Shown here: positions 1-8,053 of the stretch, piece by piece | Position numbering within the stretch: position 1 is the first letter of the stretch | Layout of the letters: each line of letters starts with the position of its first letter | Origin: Candidatus Poribacteria bacterium | GTDB taxonomy: Bacteria; Poribacteria; WGA-4E; WGA-3G | Reading direction: 5' to 3' | NCBI GenBank assembly: GCA_003635195.1 | Contig: PYIY01000006.1 | Coordinates: forward strand, 1-52,087 | Length of the DNA: 52,087 bases | Program-made: the position numbers and the translations under genes | Notes under the pieces: model-generated | Seen by the model: the letters and a program-made list of their open reading frames with translations, nothing else | Databases searched by the model: none | Told to the model about the DNA's origin: nothing

Positions 1-225
1 GAGATTTCGATAGCGCGCAGAGGGTGTCCTTGGGAGAACGGGTATGCTGAAAGACTCATCCGCACCCTCAAGGAGGAAGAAGTTTACCTCAACGACTATC
101 AGGACATCCATGAAGCGAGAGATCGCATTGGGCATTTTATCACACAAGTGTATCACCAGAAACGTCCTCACTCGGCGTTAGGGTATTTGACTCCTGCCGA
201 ATTTGAGAGACAAAACTTATCTTAA
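1..225 (+). CDS. IS3-family transposase, C-terminal end (partial)
   Basis: The frame is open from the first base and ends at TAA 223-225, so this is the last 74 residues of a gene that begins outside the window. The text reads as the end of a DDE integrase core (rve): a GCPWENGYAERL block, where the Glu of AER matches the third catalytic acid, and the closing HSALGYLTPAEF signature typical of IS3/IS150-like OrfB proteins. The sequence just after the stop (about 226-247, ending GGTCTGA) may be the right end of the insertion sequence, but the left end is outside the window so no inverted repeat can be matched. The next gene starts only 30 nt downstream and lacks its usual N-terminal domain, so the element may have landed in it. 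Confidence 0.85.
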   Translation, partial: EISIARRGCPWENGYAERLIRTLKEEEVYLNDYQDIHEARDRIGHFITQVYHQKRPHSALGYLTPAEFERQNLS

Positions 226-254
226 CTTTGCTAATTTTGTGGTCTGAATAAGCG

Positions 255-728
255 ATGGCACTTCACCTTTTAGAGAAGATTAAGAATAATTCTCCTGATT
301 TCTTTGAGAAGTTGGTTGTTGATCTTCTCGTCAAGATGGGATATGGTGGTTCCCGAGAAGATGCTGGAAAGGCCATAGGTGGCAGTAATGACGGTGGAAT
401 TGATGGCATCATTAACGAGGACAGACTCGGTCTTGACGTGGTTTACATTCAAGCAAAGCAATGGGAAGGAAATGTGCCTCGTCCCGAAATTCAAAAATTT
501 GCGGGCGCGTTGCAAGGTCAACGGGCGCGGAAGGGGATATTTATTTCAACATCGAATTTTACCAGTGGTGCTGAAGAATATGTTAAAACAATTGACTCCA
601 AGATTATTCTTATCAATGGAAGCCAACTTGCCCAATATATGATTGAACACAACGTTGGTGTTTCCATAGAGAAAACCTACGAAATCAAACGCGTAGATTC
701 CGATTATTTTGCTGAAAACACTGAGTGA
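255..728 (+). CDS. Mrr-type restriction endonuclease catalytic domain
   Basis: This 157-residue protein is essentially one Mrr catalytic domain of the PD-(D/E)xK nuclease fold. The helix FFEKLVVDLLVKMGYG (16-31) is followed by the active-site strands: GGIDGI with D50, and YIQAKQW with Q66 and K68. That is the D...QxK version seen in Mrr enzymes, which cut modified or foreign DNA. Complete Mrr proteins of about 300 residues carry an N-terminal winged-helix domain; here an in-frame TAA at 249-251 lies 3 nt before the ATG, so that domain is absent. It may have been lost to the neighbouring insertion sequence, or this may be a naturally short form. There is no clear ribosome-binding site, so expression is uncertain. 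Confidence 0.75.
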   Translation: MALHLLEKIKNNSPDFFEKLVVDLLVKMGYGGSREDAGKAIGGSNDGGIDGIINEDRLGLDVVYIQAKQWEGNVPRPEIQKFAGALQGQRARKGIFISTSNFTSGAEEYVKTIDSKIILINGSQLAQYMIEHNVGVSIEKTYEIKRVDSDYFAENTE

Positions 729-763
729 TATGAACCGCAGGAACACGAAAAGGAATATACATC

Positions 764-988
764 ATGCAAGGTCAAATTCCACGGGCGTTGGCAGAACGAA
801 TCGTCTGTGATGAGAATATTCTCACAGGAAAACCTGTTATCAAAGGCACGCGATTAGCTGTTGAATTCATCATTGATTTACTGGCGAACGGCTGGAGTGA
901 GGCAGAGATTCTTGAGAATTATCCTCACATTGTGCAAGAGGATATCCGGGCATGTCTCAGGTACGCTAGCGCAGTACCGCACACGTAA
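764..988 (+). CDS. DUF433 family antitoxin-like protein
   Basis: The 74-residue sequence has the DUF433 hallmark: RIVCDENILTGKPVIKGTR, a LLANGWSEAEILENYP helix-turn-helix-like part, and VQEDIRACLRYAS at the end. Members are small DNA-binding antitoxins usually followed by a PIN or DUF5615 toxin gene in the same operon. No toxin follows here: about 160 bases without a credible gene lie before a convergent gene. This copy is therefore an orphan, perhaps a remnant of a module broken by the adjacent insertion sequence. The last residues (SAVPHT) look shorter than the usual Leu/Glu-rich tail, which also hints at truncation. Confidence 0.75.
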   Translation: MQGQIPRALAERIVCDENILTGKPVIKGTRLAVEFIIDLLANGWSEAEILENYPHIVQEDIRACLRYASAVPHT

Positions 989-1151
989 AAAGGCTGCCAA
1001 TTAGATGCTCCGTAACCCACAACGCCGTTCAGTTTTCGGTTTTTTGCTAGTCTTAGGTAGGGAGTCGCGATCAGGAGAGTACTTCTACAGAAGTGAGAGT
1101 TGGGAATCGGAATTTCCTTCTACAAGAAAATTGAACCTCTGCCCTAACCCA

Positions 1152-2333
1152 TCAAACCACTTCCATCCAAACCCCAGGCACAAACCCCGGATATTCCCCT
1201 TCACTGAACGCTGGATAGTAGACCCCCTCGTTATCAAAATCGTGAACCGTCTCCCCGCCGCCTTCGTTTGGAATATGCACCCTGCATGTATAATCCGTCT
1301 GATTGAAGAGCTGCTGCGGTGTCGGTGTAGAGGGCTCCACACGATATTCTGCCAATGCTGCTTCGTCAACTGTAATACCTAATCCGGGTGCCTCCGAAAC
1401 TTGTATTGTCCCTTCAACAACAGGTAGCCGCGTTTCGAGCAGGTCCGATTCCCACAATTCATGGCACGTAATCGCTGGCAGTGCCGCTTGCGATAGCACC
1501 GCACCGAGATGCACCGAGTACGCCGTTGTAATCCCAGTGCCGACCATCTGGAGCCAGTACGGTTGTTCAAACGAAGCACAGAGCGCGTTTGTCCGCCGCA
1601 GTGAGTTCACACCACCACCGACAACAAACCCCCCACAACACCGCGCGTGCAAACAGGATTCGTTGAAATGCTCTACAATCCGTTTCTCGACAGCCGCTTG
1701 CAATCGCACCGCCCCCTCTACATCCGTACCGAGATAGTACGGACTCTCGTAGATAGCGACGTTTGGATGTTTATCCAACGCTTGTAGGACAGGGATGGCA
1801 TTATCCGCAGTCCGTAGGAATCCGTTGAAATCGATGTCGAGTTTATAGTCTGCGGGGACAGCATCACCGACAGCGTTCACCTGCGCGAAGATGTCGCGCC
1901 ACGGGCGCGCTTTCAGCTTCGCAGAGGTGTAACCCCGTTTCACTGATTCTTGGACTTCCGCCACCCAATCCTCCGGCGGCATATCAATATCCCACCACGA
2001 AATGGGGCATTTTTCACGAACCTTAGGTCCGATGAGTTGGTAGACAGGCACATCCACCGATTTACCGACTGCATCGAAAAGCGACATCTGGATACCGAAT
2101 CCGACGCTGTCATCGTTCATACAGGCAAACGCGTTTTGTCCAATCAATTGTTCAATGTTCGCCGATTCATCTGATAAATTTTCACCGTATCCGACAACGC
2201 CGTTGCTGAGTTCGACACGGTAGACGTGAACCCGTTCGCCGTGTGTCAGCGCACGGTGCATGTGTCGGCTGACCCGTTCGTGATAGAAAGGCACGTTCAA
2301 CGAAATCGCTTCAAGGTGTTTGATGCTAAGCAT
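1152..2333 (-). CDS. Mandelate racemase/muconate lactonizing enzyme family protein
   Basis: The protein (393 aa) has the enolase-superfamily layout: an N-terminal capping domain (about 1-120) and a TIM-barrel domain. Visible landmarks are KLKAR (139-143, the base-bearing Lys strand), LDIDFNG (165-171, first metal ligand) and YESPY (195-199, Glu as second ligand). The third ligand region around 220-240 (HFNESCLHARCCGGF) is unusual and cysteine-rich, so exact chemistry cannot be assigned; family members abstract a proton alpha to a carboxylate of sugar acids and similar compounds. Read on the minus strand, AGGAGAG precedes the ATG at good spacing, supporting this start. It is transcribed divergently from the PhyH gene, suggesting a small catabolic cluster. 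Confidence 0.8.
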   Translation of the reverse strand: MLSIKHLEAISLNVPFYHERVSRHMHRALTHGERVHVYRVELSNGVVGYGENLSDESANIEQLIGQNAFACMNDDSVGFGIQMSLFDAVGKSVDVPVYQLIGPKVREKCPISWWDIDMPPEDWVAEVQESVKRGYTSAKLKARPWRDIFAQVNAVGDAVPADYKLDIDFNGFLRTADNAIPVLQALDKHPNVAIYESPYYLGTDVEGAVRLQAAVEKRIVEHFNESCLHARCCGGFVVGGGVNSLRRTNALCASFEQPYWLQMVGTGITTAYSVHLGAVLSQAALPAITCHELWESDLLETRLPVVEGTIQVSEAPGLGITVDEAALAEYRVEPSTPTPQQLFNQTDYTCRVHIPNEGGGETVHDFDNEGVYYPAFSEGEYPGFVPGVWMEVV

Positions 2334-2580
2334 GAGATCTCTCCTAAAATTGGGGGTCCGCTTTAATAGTGAGTCCAGACGTTTCTACAATTGCTATGTA
2401 CTGTCCGAATTGTATCATATTTCCAAAATTACGGGTAAGAATATTGCGATCCGTCAAGTTTCTATAGGCTCAGTTTTGAAGAAAATCGTCAATGTTTCCA
2501 ACGAAAGATATGAAAATAAGTAATCATAGCGTGCGTAAACAGCGTGAGACCCAACGCTGCGAGCCTGTAACCGACAACGC

Positions 2581-2610
2581 TTGACACACCACCCGTTTTG
2601 TTGCTATAAT
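2581..2610 (+). promoter_or_regulatory. Consensus sigma-70 type promoter
   Basis: TTGACA (2581-2586) and TATAAT (2605-2610) are separated by 18 bp. Transcription would begin near 2617 and drive the PhyH gene. The rest of the gap between the divergent genes (2334-2580) shows no other gene or clear motif. Confidence 0.75.
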
Positions 2611-2653
2611 ATCCTTAACATCTACGACTATGTTTGTCAGCAAGGAGCGATTT

Positions 2654-3517
2654 ATGGCAAGGATTGAACCCTTTAATGTTTCAAATGAACTCTTAGATGC
2701 ACCTGAAAAACTGCAAGAACGGGCGCGGCAAGACGGTTATCTCTTTTTCCGGGGCTTGATTGATACTGATGCTATCTACGAGGTCCGCCGAGATTTCTTG
2801 GAAATCTGTCATCGGCACGGATGGGCGGAAGGCGGAGATGCCTTGATGGACGGTATCCGCACGGGGGGTCCCTATATGGAAGGCGATGACGGCTATTGGC
2901 CCGTCTTAGATGAATTCCAATGCTTGGAATCTTTCCACGGCTTCGCGCACCATCCAGCGATCATAGACATGCTGGATAAACTCTTCGGCGAAAAGACACT
3001 CGTGCATCCGCGGAATATTGGAAGAATTATGTTTCCAGAGAACACTAAGTACACAACGCCTGCACACCAAGATTTCATCCATATCCGAGGCACTGAGGAG
3101 ACCTATACCGCATGGATACCGCTCGGTGCATGTCCAAAAGCGTTAGGCGGGCTGACAGTACTTTCGGGGTCCCATCAAGGCGGTGTATATCCCGTGAAAC
3201 CCGCACTCGGCGCGGGCGGACTCGGCATTGATACAGACCCCTTGGAAGCAGAAGGACGCTATTGGGTAGCAGGGGACTATGAGGTTGGCGACGCGCTTTT
3301 CTTCCATAGTCATGCCGTTCACAAGGCACTCCCAAACCAGAGTCCAGATCGGATCCGGCTTTCGGTTGATTACCGCTATCAAGGCTGCTCAGGACCGGTC
3401 ACGGAAGGGTCGCTTCTACCGCATTTCAATCGGATGGGGTGGGACGAAATTTATACGGATTGGAAGTCAACGAAGTATCAGTACTATTGGAACACCTTTG
3501 AATTGAACAGAGTTTAG
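2654..3517 (+). CDS. Phytanoyl-CoA dioxygenase (PhyH) family protein
   Basis: A 287-residue Fe(II)/2-oxoglutarate-dependent oxygenase. The iron ligands are readable: HQD (H138 and D140) and the distal H223 in AVHKALPN, with R235 in DRIRLSVDYRY in place to hold 2-oxoglutarate. Family members hydroxylate varied small molecules, so the substrate is not predictable. I place the start at ATG 2654: AAGGAG (2642-2647) sits 6 nt upstream, and the promoter at 2581-2610 leaves a normal leader. The ATG at 2630 would leave only about 13 nt and has no ribosome-binding site. The stop is followed 2 nt later by the next start, so the two genes are probably one transcript. Confidence 0.9.
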   Translation: MARIEPFNVSNELLDAPEKLQERARQDGYLFFRGLIDTDAIYEVRRDFLEICHRHGWAEGGDALMDGIRTGGPYMEGDDGYWPVLDEFQCLESFHGFAHHPAIIDMLDKLFGEKTLVHPRNIGRIMFPENTKYTTPAHQDFIHIRGTEETYTAWIPLGACPKALGGLTVLSGSHQGGVYPVKPALGAGGLGIDTDPLEAEGRYWVAGDYEVGDALFFHSHAVHKALPNQSPDRIRLSVDYRYQGCSGPVTEGSLLPHFNRMGWDEIYTDWKSTKYQYYWNTFELNRV

Positions 3518-3519
3518 CA

Positions 3520-4332
3520 ATGAAAATTGTATCAGTTTCCCTGCTCATCAGCGTTTTTTATGCGACAGTGAGTCTGTCTTCACAAACCGCTAATATGGTG
3601 CTAATTCCAGCAGGCGAGTTCCAGATGGGGAGCAACAACGGCGAACGCGATGAGAAACCCGTGCATACTGTCTATCTTGATGCCTTTTATATTGACAAAC
3701 ATGAGGTGACGGTCGCGGAATACAAGCAATTTGTTGAAGCCACAGGGCACCGACCGTTACCAGAATCGGTGGCGCGGACTTCGCCGACGGATCAACACCC
3801 TGTGGTTCAGGTCAGTTGGCACGATGCAATGGCGTATGCAAAATGGGCAGGCAAGCGGTTACCCACGGAAGCCGAATGGGAGAAAGCCGCACGAGGCGGA
3901 TTAATCGCACAGGACTATCCGTGGGGTGATACGATTGATACCAATAAAGCAAATTACAACAAAAACACAAAATCTGGCACGCATGATGAACGGACAACAC
4001 CCGTCGGAACCTATTCTGCTAACGGCTACGGCTTGCACGATATGTCCGGGAACGTAGCGGAGTGGTGTCTTGATACGTATCACCGAAAGTTTTACGCAGA
4101 TGTGCCACGAGACAACCCGATTGCTGGTGCTGAAAACGTCCAACAGGCGATTATAAATGCCGATGTTAGCAAAAAAAAACGTGTTGTACGTGGTGGGTCA
4201 TGGAGCTTCAACGCAAAAAGCGTTCGCGTCGCGAATCGACTCGCTGAGAAACCCTCACTTTTAAGCAGCGATGTCGGCTTTCGCTGTGTTAAAGTAGTAG
4301 GCACACGCCGTGTGCCGTCCACGAAGCAGTAG
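3520..4332 (+). CDS. SUMF1/formylglycine-generating-enzyme-fold secreted protein
   Basis: The 270-residue protein has an N-terminal signal peptide (about 1-20) and then a full SUMF1 fold: MVLIPAGEFQMGS, DAFYIDKHEVTVAEYKQF, KRLPTEAEWEKAARGG, YGLHDMSGNVAEW and GGSWSFNAKSVRVANR. True formylglycine-generating enzymes carry two catalytic cysteines directly after GGSW. Here that stretch has none, so sulfatase activation is not expected; a structural or binding role is more likely. The gene begins 2 nt after the PhyH stop, which implies co-transcription and translational coupling. The short tail after FRCVKVVG is basic and probably disordered. Confidence 0.85.
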   Translation: MKIVSVSLLISVFYATVSLSSQTANMVLIPAGEFQMGSNNGERDEKPVHTVYLDAFYIDKHEVTVAEYKQFVEATGHRPLPESVARTSPTDQHPVVQVSWHDAMAYAKWAGKRLPTEAEWEKAARGGLIAQDYPWGDTIDTNKANYNKNTKSGTHDERTTPVGTYSANGYGLHDMSGNVAEWCLDTYHRKFYADVPRDNPIAGAENVQQAIINADVSKKKRVVRGGSWSFNAKSVRVANRLAEKPSLLSSDVGFRCVKVVGTRRVPSTKQ

Positions 4333-4421
4333 TGCCGTTATAGCGTAATAGGCACGCGACGTGGGGCCTCCGCCACAAAACAGGAATGCCATCATAACAG
4401 ATCCAAGGAAAAGAGAACCAA

Positions 4422-5519
4422 TTGATCAATTTTCAACGTCGAAAACTTAACGCTACACATCTCATCCATTTTGTCGCAATACTCATCGGATGTGTTTGTG
4501 CTGCTGCTTTACCTGCTGTTGCCGAAAACTACACTGGCGATTTCTTAACAAACGGTGTCGGCGGGCGCGCCCTCGGGTTAGGCGGCGCGTACGTCAGTAT
4601 TGCTGACGATGCCACCGCTACCTATTGGAATCCCGCCGGTATCGCAGGGGTTTCCGATAATTATCAGTTCTGTCTGATGCACGCCGCGCGGCGTTCTGGG
4701 TTAGGTACATTCAACTATATCAGCGGTACAACGCAAATTCTACCGAAACTCAATCTCGGACTGTCATGGATTCGGGCAGGCGTAGACGACATCCCGATCT
4801 ACCCCCTCATTCCAGCCTTTGATCCGAATATTAGTGCCGATGAACGGCGGAGCCTCACCAAAAACCGACCGAGAGAGTCAGACTTTACGCCAGCGGGTTA
4901 CCTCAATGATAGTGAAAACGCCTATATTTTAACGCTCGCCACGCGTTGGGTTGTGAGTCAATCGTGGTGGGATAACTTCGGTAGAGATTCGGTGCCGCCA
5001 GAATTTATGGTCGGTGCCAACGCAAAATGGATTTCACAGCGTTTAAGCGGCGGCGATGTTGATATCTACAATTACGGCAGCTGGGGATACGGTTTCGATA
5101 TTGGCGCGCTTGTCCGTTTACCAGACTTTAACGCACTTTTCGGTCTGGAGAACTTCGGCAGCCTCTCCTTCGGTATCAATCTTCAGGACATTTCAAAGAC
5201 GACTTTGACGTGGAACACTGTGTCTGCTCCGAAAGAATCTATTCCTGCGAATTGGAATGTTGGGGTGGCGTATGCGAACAATCGCGTTTTCAATCGAGAA
5301 CTGATCCTTTCTTACCAGTGGCAGCAACGCTACGGCGGTCAGATGCATCTCGGCATAGAGTATCAAATTAGCAAACCGTTGGCTTTACGTATGGGTTACC
5401 GAGACAGTCGTCTTACGAGCGGCATCGGTATCCAGCTTCGCCAATTTCGCCTCGATTACGCGCTCCTCTTCGGCGACCTAATTAGCACACATTTTTTGAG
5501 TCTATTGTGGAATTTTTAG
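4422..5519 (+). CDS. PorV/PorQ-like outer-membrane beta-barrel protein
   Basis: A 365-residue exported protein with a signal peptide (basic start, hydrophobic 15-33, cleavage near AVAEN). The mature N-terminus carries the signature of the PorV/PorQ (UPF0164, FadL-like) group: RALGLGGAYVSIADDATATY followed by WNPAGIAG. Alternating hydrophobic strands and a terminal Phe (SLLWNF) fit a barrel recognised by the BAM machinery. In Bacteroidetes PorV works with type IX secretion, but such proteins occur more widely, so that role is not assumed. The start is TTG 4422 with AAGGAA 11 nt upstream; no ATG lies before the signal peptide. A second member is at 24890-25822. Confidence 0.8.
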   Translation: MINFQRRKLNATHLIHFVAILIGCVCAAALPAVAENYTGDFLTNGVGGRALGLGGAYVSIADDATATYWNPAGIAGVSDNYQFCLMHAARRSGLGTFNYISGTTQILPKLNLGLSWIRAGVDDIPIYPLIPAFDPNISADERRSLTKNRPRESDFTPAGYLNDSENAYILTLATRWVVSQSWWDNFGRDSVPPEFMVGANAKWISQRLSGGDVDIYNYGSWGYGFDIGALVRLPDFNALFGLENFGSLSFGINLQDISKTTLTWNTVSAPKESIPANWNVGVAYANNRVFNRELILSYQWQQRYGGQMHLGIEYQISKPLALRMGYRDSRLTSGIGIQLRQFRLDYALLFGDLISTHFLSLLWNF

Positions 5520-5543
5520 GACGTATGCATTCTATCTTAAAGT

Positions 5544-5572
5544 CTCCCTGATAAGGGGGATTTAGGGGGTTT
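5544..5572. repeat. G-rich short intergenic repeat
   Basis: A short run reads TCCCTGATAAGGGGGA followed by TTTAGGGGGTTT. It resembles small REP-like repeats seen in many genomes and lies between two convergent genes, where it could also fold as a weak hairpin. There is no second copy in the window. Confidence 0.35.
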
Positions 5573-5584
5573 AAAATGCTGACT

Positions 5585-6811
5585 TCACACGCTTGGTTTC
5601 GACAAGTCTGGTTGATCGCGTAACAGGATCAAGAGCGGTGCAAGGACTAACGGAAGCATCACCAAACCGTCTAACACAATCGGCAAACCGAATTCGTCTC
5701 CTAAAACACCAACAATTTTATTCAAAAATCCACCGACACCCCACGCAGCACCCATCATTAAACCGGAGGCGATATTTTCATGTCCGCGCAACATGATCTG
5801 CGCGAGAATAATGTTAACAGTTATCGAACTCGTGAGAATGACGTTGCCTAAAAAGAGGAACGCGAGGAAACTGAACCCGTCAGTGTGTAACGACCAGTAA
5901 AGGAGTGGCGGCGCACCAAGAAGCGATACCAATAACAAAATATAAGTGTTGACGCGACTCATAAGCCATCCACTTGACAAAATACCCATTGACCCCGCGA
6001 AGATAAAGAGCGCGATGACCAGAGAACGTCCTTGGTCTGAGTAACCTTGATCGGCTAAATGGACAGAAAGAAAGGTTTCTATACCGGTGAGTGTAACCGT
6101 TCGCATCGCCGCAATAACGAACAGCACGACGATTGGAAGCAAGCGCGGTGAAGCAACGCTCCAAAACGGTTCTTGCGGGATTGGCTCATCGCTTGGTGTG
6201 CCTCTCGTGCTGACCGTTAAATCAAGTGCCTTTTCAAATCTTAATACTATTGGCACCAGTAACGCCATAACTAAACCCGGTATCATCTCCCAAACGAGGT
6301 ATTCCAAGCCGAAACGGTACGGAATGAACAGGAGTGCCAGCGGACCGAGCGCGCGTCCAACGTTGCCACCTGTCAGGAATATGGAGATCCCCATCCCTCT
6401 CTGCTCAGAAGCGAGCGCACCGGCATAAGTCGTCGCCTGCGGGTGGAATGCAGCGACCCCAATACCACCGATAGCTAACAACAGATACACCATATTAGCA
6501 GACGGCGCAAGCCACAATAGACTTAAACCGATCGCACTAAACCCAACACCGATTGTCAAAAAATGCACTGTTCGCACACGATCTGACAGCCATCCAAAGA
6601 CGATCTGACCGAACGAACTAAATACGCTGTAAATTGCAACGAAGTTCCCTGCTAAACTGTTCCGCGTCGCAGCTGTCGCTAACTTGTCCAGCAGGCGCGG
6701 TTGTAGGTGTGATAGTAGTGTCGCGTAGGAATCGAGAACAGTATGGGATAACGTCAGGAAATAGAACTGGTTCCGAGTGGAGGCTTTTGAGGAATCTCGA
6801 TTGTTTTTCAT
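5585..6811 (-). CDS. MFS transporter, fosmidomycin-resistance-like
   Basis: A 408-residue polytopic membrane protein with about twelve hydrophobic segments. The opening FLTLSHTVLDSYATLLSHL and the loop GWLSDRVR between helices 2 and 3 are the major-facilitator signature. The first motif resembles Fsr (fosmidomycin resistance) transporters, which normally show a histidine-bearing SHxxxDxY pattern there. The substrate is unknown; an export role is inferred from similarity only. It converges on the PorV-like gene and is divergent from the flippase-like gene. No strong ribosome-binding site precedes the ATG, which is nevertheless well placed before the first helix. Confidence 0.8.
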   Translation of the reverse strand: MKNNRDSSKASTRNQFYFLTLSHTVLDSYATLLSHLQPRLLDKLATAATRNSLAGNFVAIYSVFSSFGQIVFGWLSDRVRTVHFLTIGVGFSAIGLSLLWLAPSANMVYLLLAIGGIGVAAFHPQATTYAGALASEQRGMGISIFLTGGNVGRALGPLALLFIPYRFGLEYLVWEMIPGLVMALLVPIVLRFEKALDLTVSTRGTPSDEPIPQEPFWSVASPRLLPIVVLFVIAAMRTVTLTGIETFLSVHLADQGYSDQGRSLVIALFIFAGSMGILSSGWLMSRVNTYILLLVSLLGAPPLLYWSLHTDGFSFLAFLFLGNVILTSSITVNIILAQIMLRGHENIASGLMMGAAWGVGGFLNKIVGVLGDEFGLPIVLDGLVMLPLVLAPLLILLRDQPDLSKPSV

Positions 6812-6910
6812 GAGGTGAAATGGGTACCGCGTTTCTATAAAAATCGGGCTATTCTACGATAGACATTACATTATAGAATATATCCATCTAAAAAGCAACT
6901 TTTTAATTAA

Positions 6911-6940
6911 TCGGGATACCACCGAATCCCGAATCTTTTT
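6911..6940 (+). terminator. Terminator-like hairpin
   Basis: TCGGGAT (6911-6917) pairs with ATCCCGA (6926-6932) around an 8-nt loop and is followed by a T-rich run ending at 6940. It sits in the gap between two divergent genes, so it would only stop antisense read-through; it may simply be a repeat. Confidence 0.35.
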
Positions 6941-6984
6941 GCAAGAGCGACTTCCTTGCTGATTGCTAAAAACGAAACTTTCAC

Positions 6985-7013
6985 TTGACAATTATCCCTA
7001 TAATGTATATCAT
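6985..7013 (+). promoter_or_regulatory. Sigma-70 type promoter for the flippase-like gene
   Basis: TTGACA (6985-6990) and TATCAT (7008-7013) are 17 bp apart, giving a start near 7020 and a leader of about 43 nt. A perfect TATAAT at 6999-7004 is only 8 bp from this -35 box and cannot pair with it. Confidence 0.55.
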
Positions 7014-7062
7014 GGTTTGAATCCTTTAAAAGTAGACAGATTACCCATAATTCATAGCGAGC

Positions 7063-8049
7063 GTGCCTTTGAACAGAGAACAATTCCAGCGGGTTACTAA
7101 GATTGGCTTACCGACGGTACTGGCAGTCATCATAGCGTACTTCCTCTTAAAAGAGATTGACATTCAACAGATACCACAAACCTTGAATCGATTGTCAAAA
7201 AAGGCACTCTTAATTGGATTTACATGCTACTGCTTGTTAGTTTTGACGAAAGCCTCTCGGTTCCGAGCACTGCTCAATCTTGATAGCAGTGTACATCAGA
7301 TCTTTCCAATCTTAGCGTTGCACACCTTTTGGGGCAATATCCTCCCGATGCGGACAGGCGATGTCTCTTATGTCTACCTGATGCAACGCCGACAAAAGGT
7401 AGATGCAACACAAGGCATCGCTTCGCTGCTCATAGCAAGTTTGATTGATCTGATATTACTGATAGGTTTAGTGCTTGCGACCGTTTGGCTGCTGCGGAAT
7501 TCGCTCCCAGATTCGTTAACATTCCTCTATCTCTTGCTGTTTCTCATAGGCAGTGTCTTAATTATAGGCTTTGTATTGGTTTCCGTCGCGCCAAACGTTT
7601 GTATGAGACTTGCGGAGTTGTGTGCGCGTCCTCTTTTAGGTCTTAAAAATCGAGCCATTTCGTGGGTCGTCAACAAAGGCTTACAGGTACTTCAAGAACT
7701 CACAGCACTCCGAGCGAATCGACGGTTTTTAGAGGTGTGGGTATACTCCCTGATGTGCCTTGCAATTCGTTTTGGGTTTCAGTGCTACCTCGTTGTTGAA
7801 ATGGGAGTTGATGTGCCTATATTACACGCCCTGTTCGCACTCGCGTTTACCAACGTCTTTAACCTGTTGCCCATTCAAACAGTCGGCAATTTTGGAACAA
7901 CAGAGTTTCCGTTCGTCTGGCTACTGAAACATTTTGGAACATCGGTAGAGGTGGCAACCGTTACAGGGTTTAGCCTGCATATCCTGATTTTGCTTTACTG
8001 TCTACCTTTAGGCGTATACGGATATTTCAGAAAACCGAAGGAGTCATAA
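7063..8049 (+). CDS. Flippase-like integral membrane protein (UPF0104/LPG synthase TM domain)
   Basis: A 328-residue protein with about eight membrane segments. SLDSSV-like text preceding HTFWGNILPMRTGDVSYVYLM, and LFALAFTNVFNLLPIQTVGNFG in the second half, match the conserved re-entrant motifs of the lysylphosphatidylglycerol-synthase transmembrane family (PF03706). Stand-alone members are thought to move or modify lipid-linked molecules; no soluble transferase domain is attached here. The start is GTG 7063, with only a weak GCGAG-like ribosome site. The amidohydrolase gene follows 4 nt after the stop, so the two genes are likely co-transcribed. Confidence 0.75.
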   Translation: MPLNREQFQRVTKIGLPTVLAVIIAYFLLKEIDIQQIPQTLNRLSKKALLIGFTCYCLLVLTKASRFRALLNLDSSVHQIFPILALHTFWGNILPMRTGDVSYVYLMQRRQKVDATQGIASLLIASLIDLILLIGLVLATVWLLRNSLPDSLTFLYLLLFLIGSVLIIGFVLVSVAPNVCMRLAELCARPLLGLKNRAISWVVNKGLQVLQELTALRANRRFLEVWVYSLMCLAIRFGFQCYLVVEMGVDVPILHALFALAFTNVFNLLPIQTVGNFGTTEFPFVWLLKHFGTSVEVATVTGFSLHILILLYCLPLGVYGYFRKPKES

Positions 8050-8053
8050 AAAC

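Noticed and set aside
990..1151. A toxin partner for the DUF433 gene
   Set aside because: No frame in this gap encodes a PIN or DUF5615-like sequence; the longer frames here run antisense into the enolase-family gene.
6985..7004. TTGACA followed closely by a perfect TATAAT
   Set aside because: The spacer is only 8 bp, so these two boxes cannot form one promoter; TATCAT at 7008-7013 gives the correct 17 bp.
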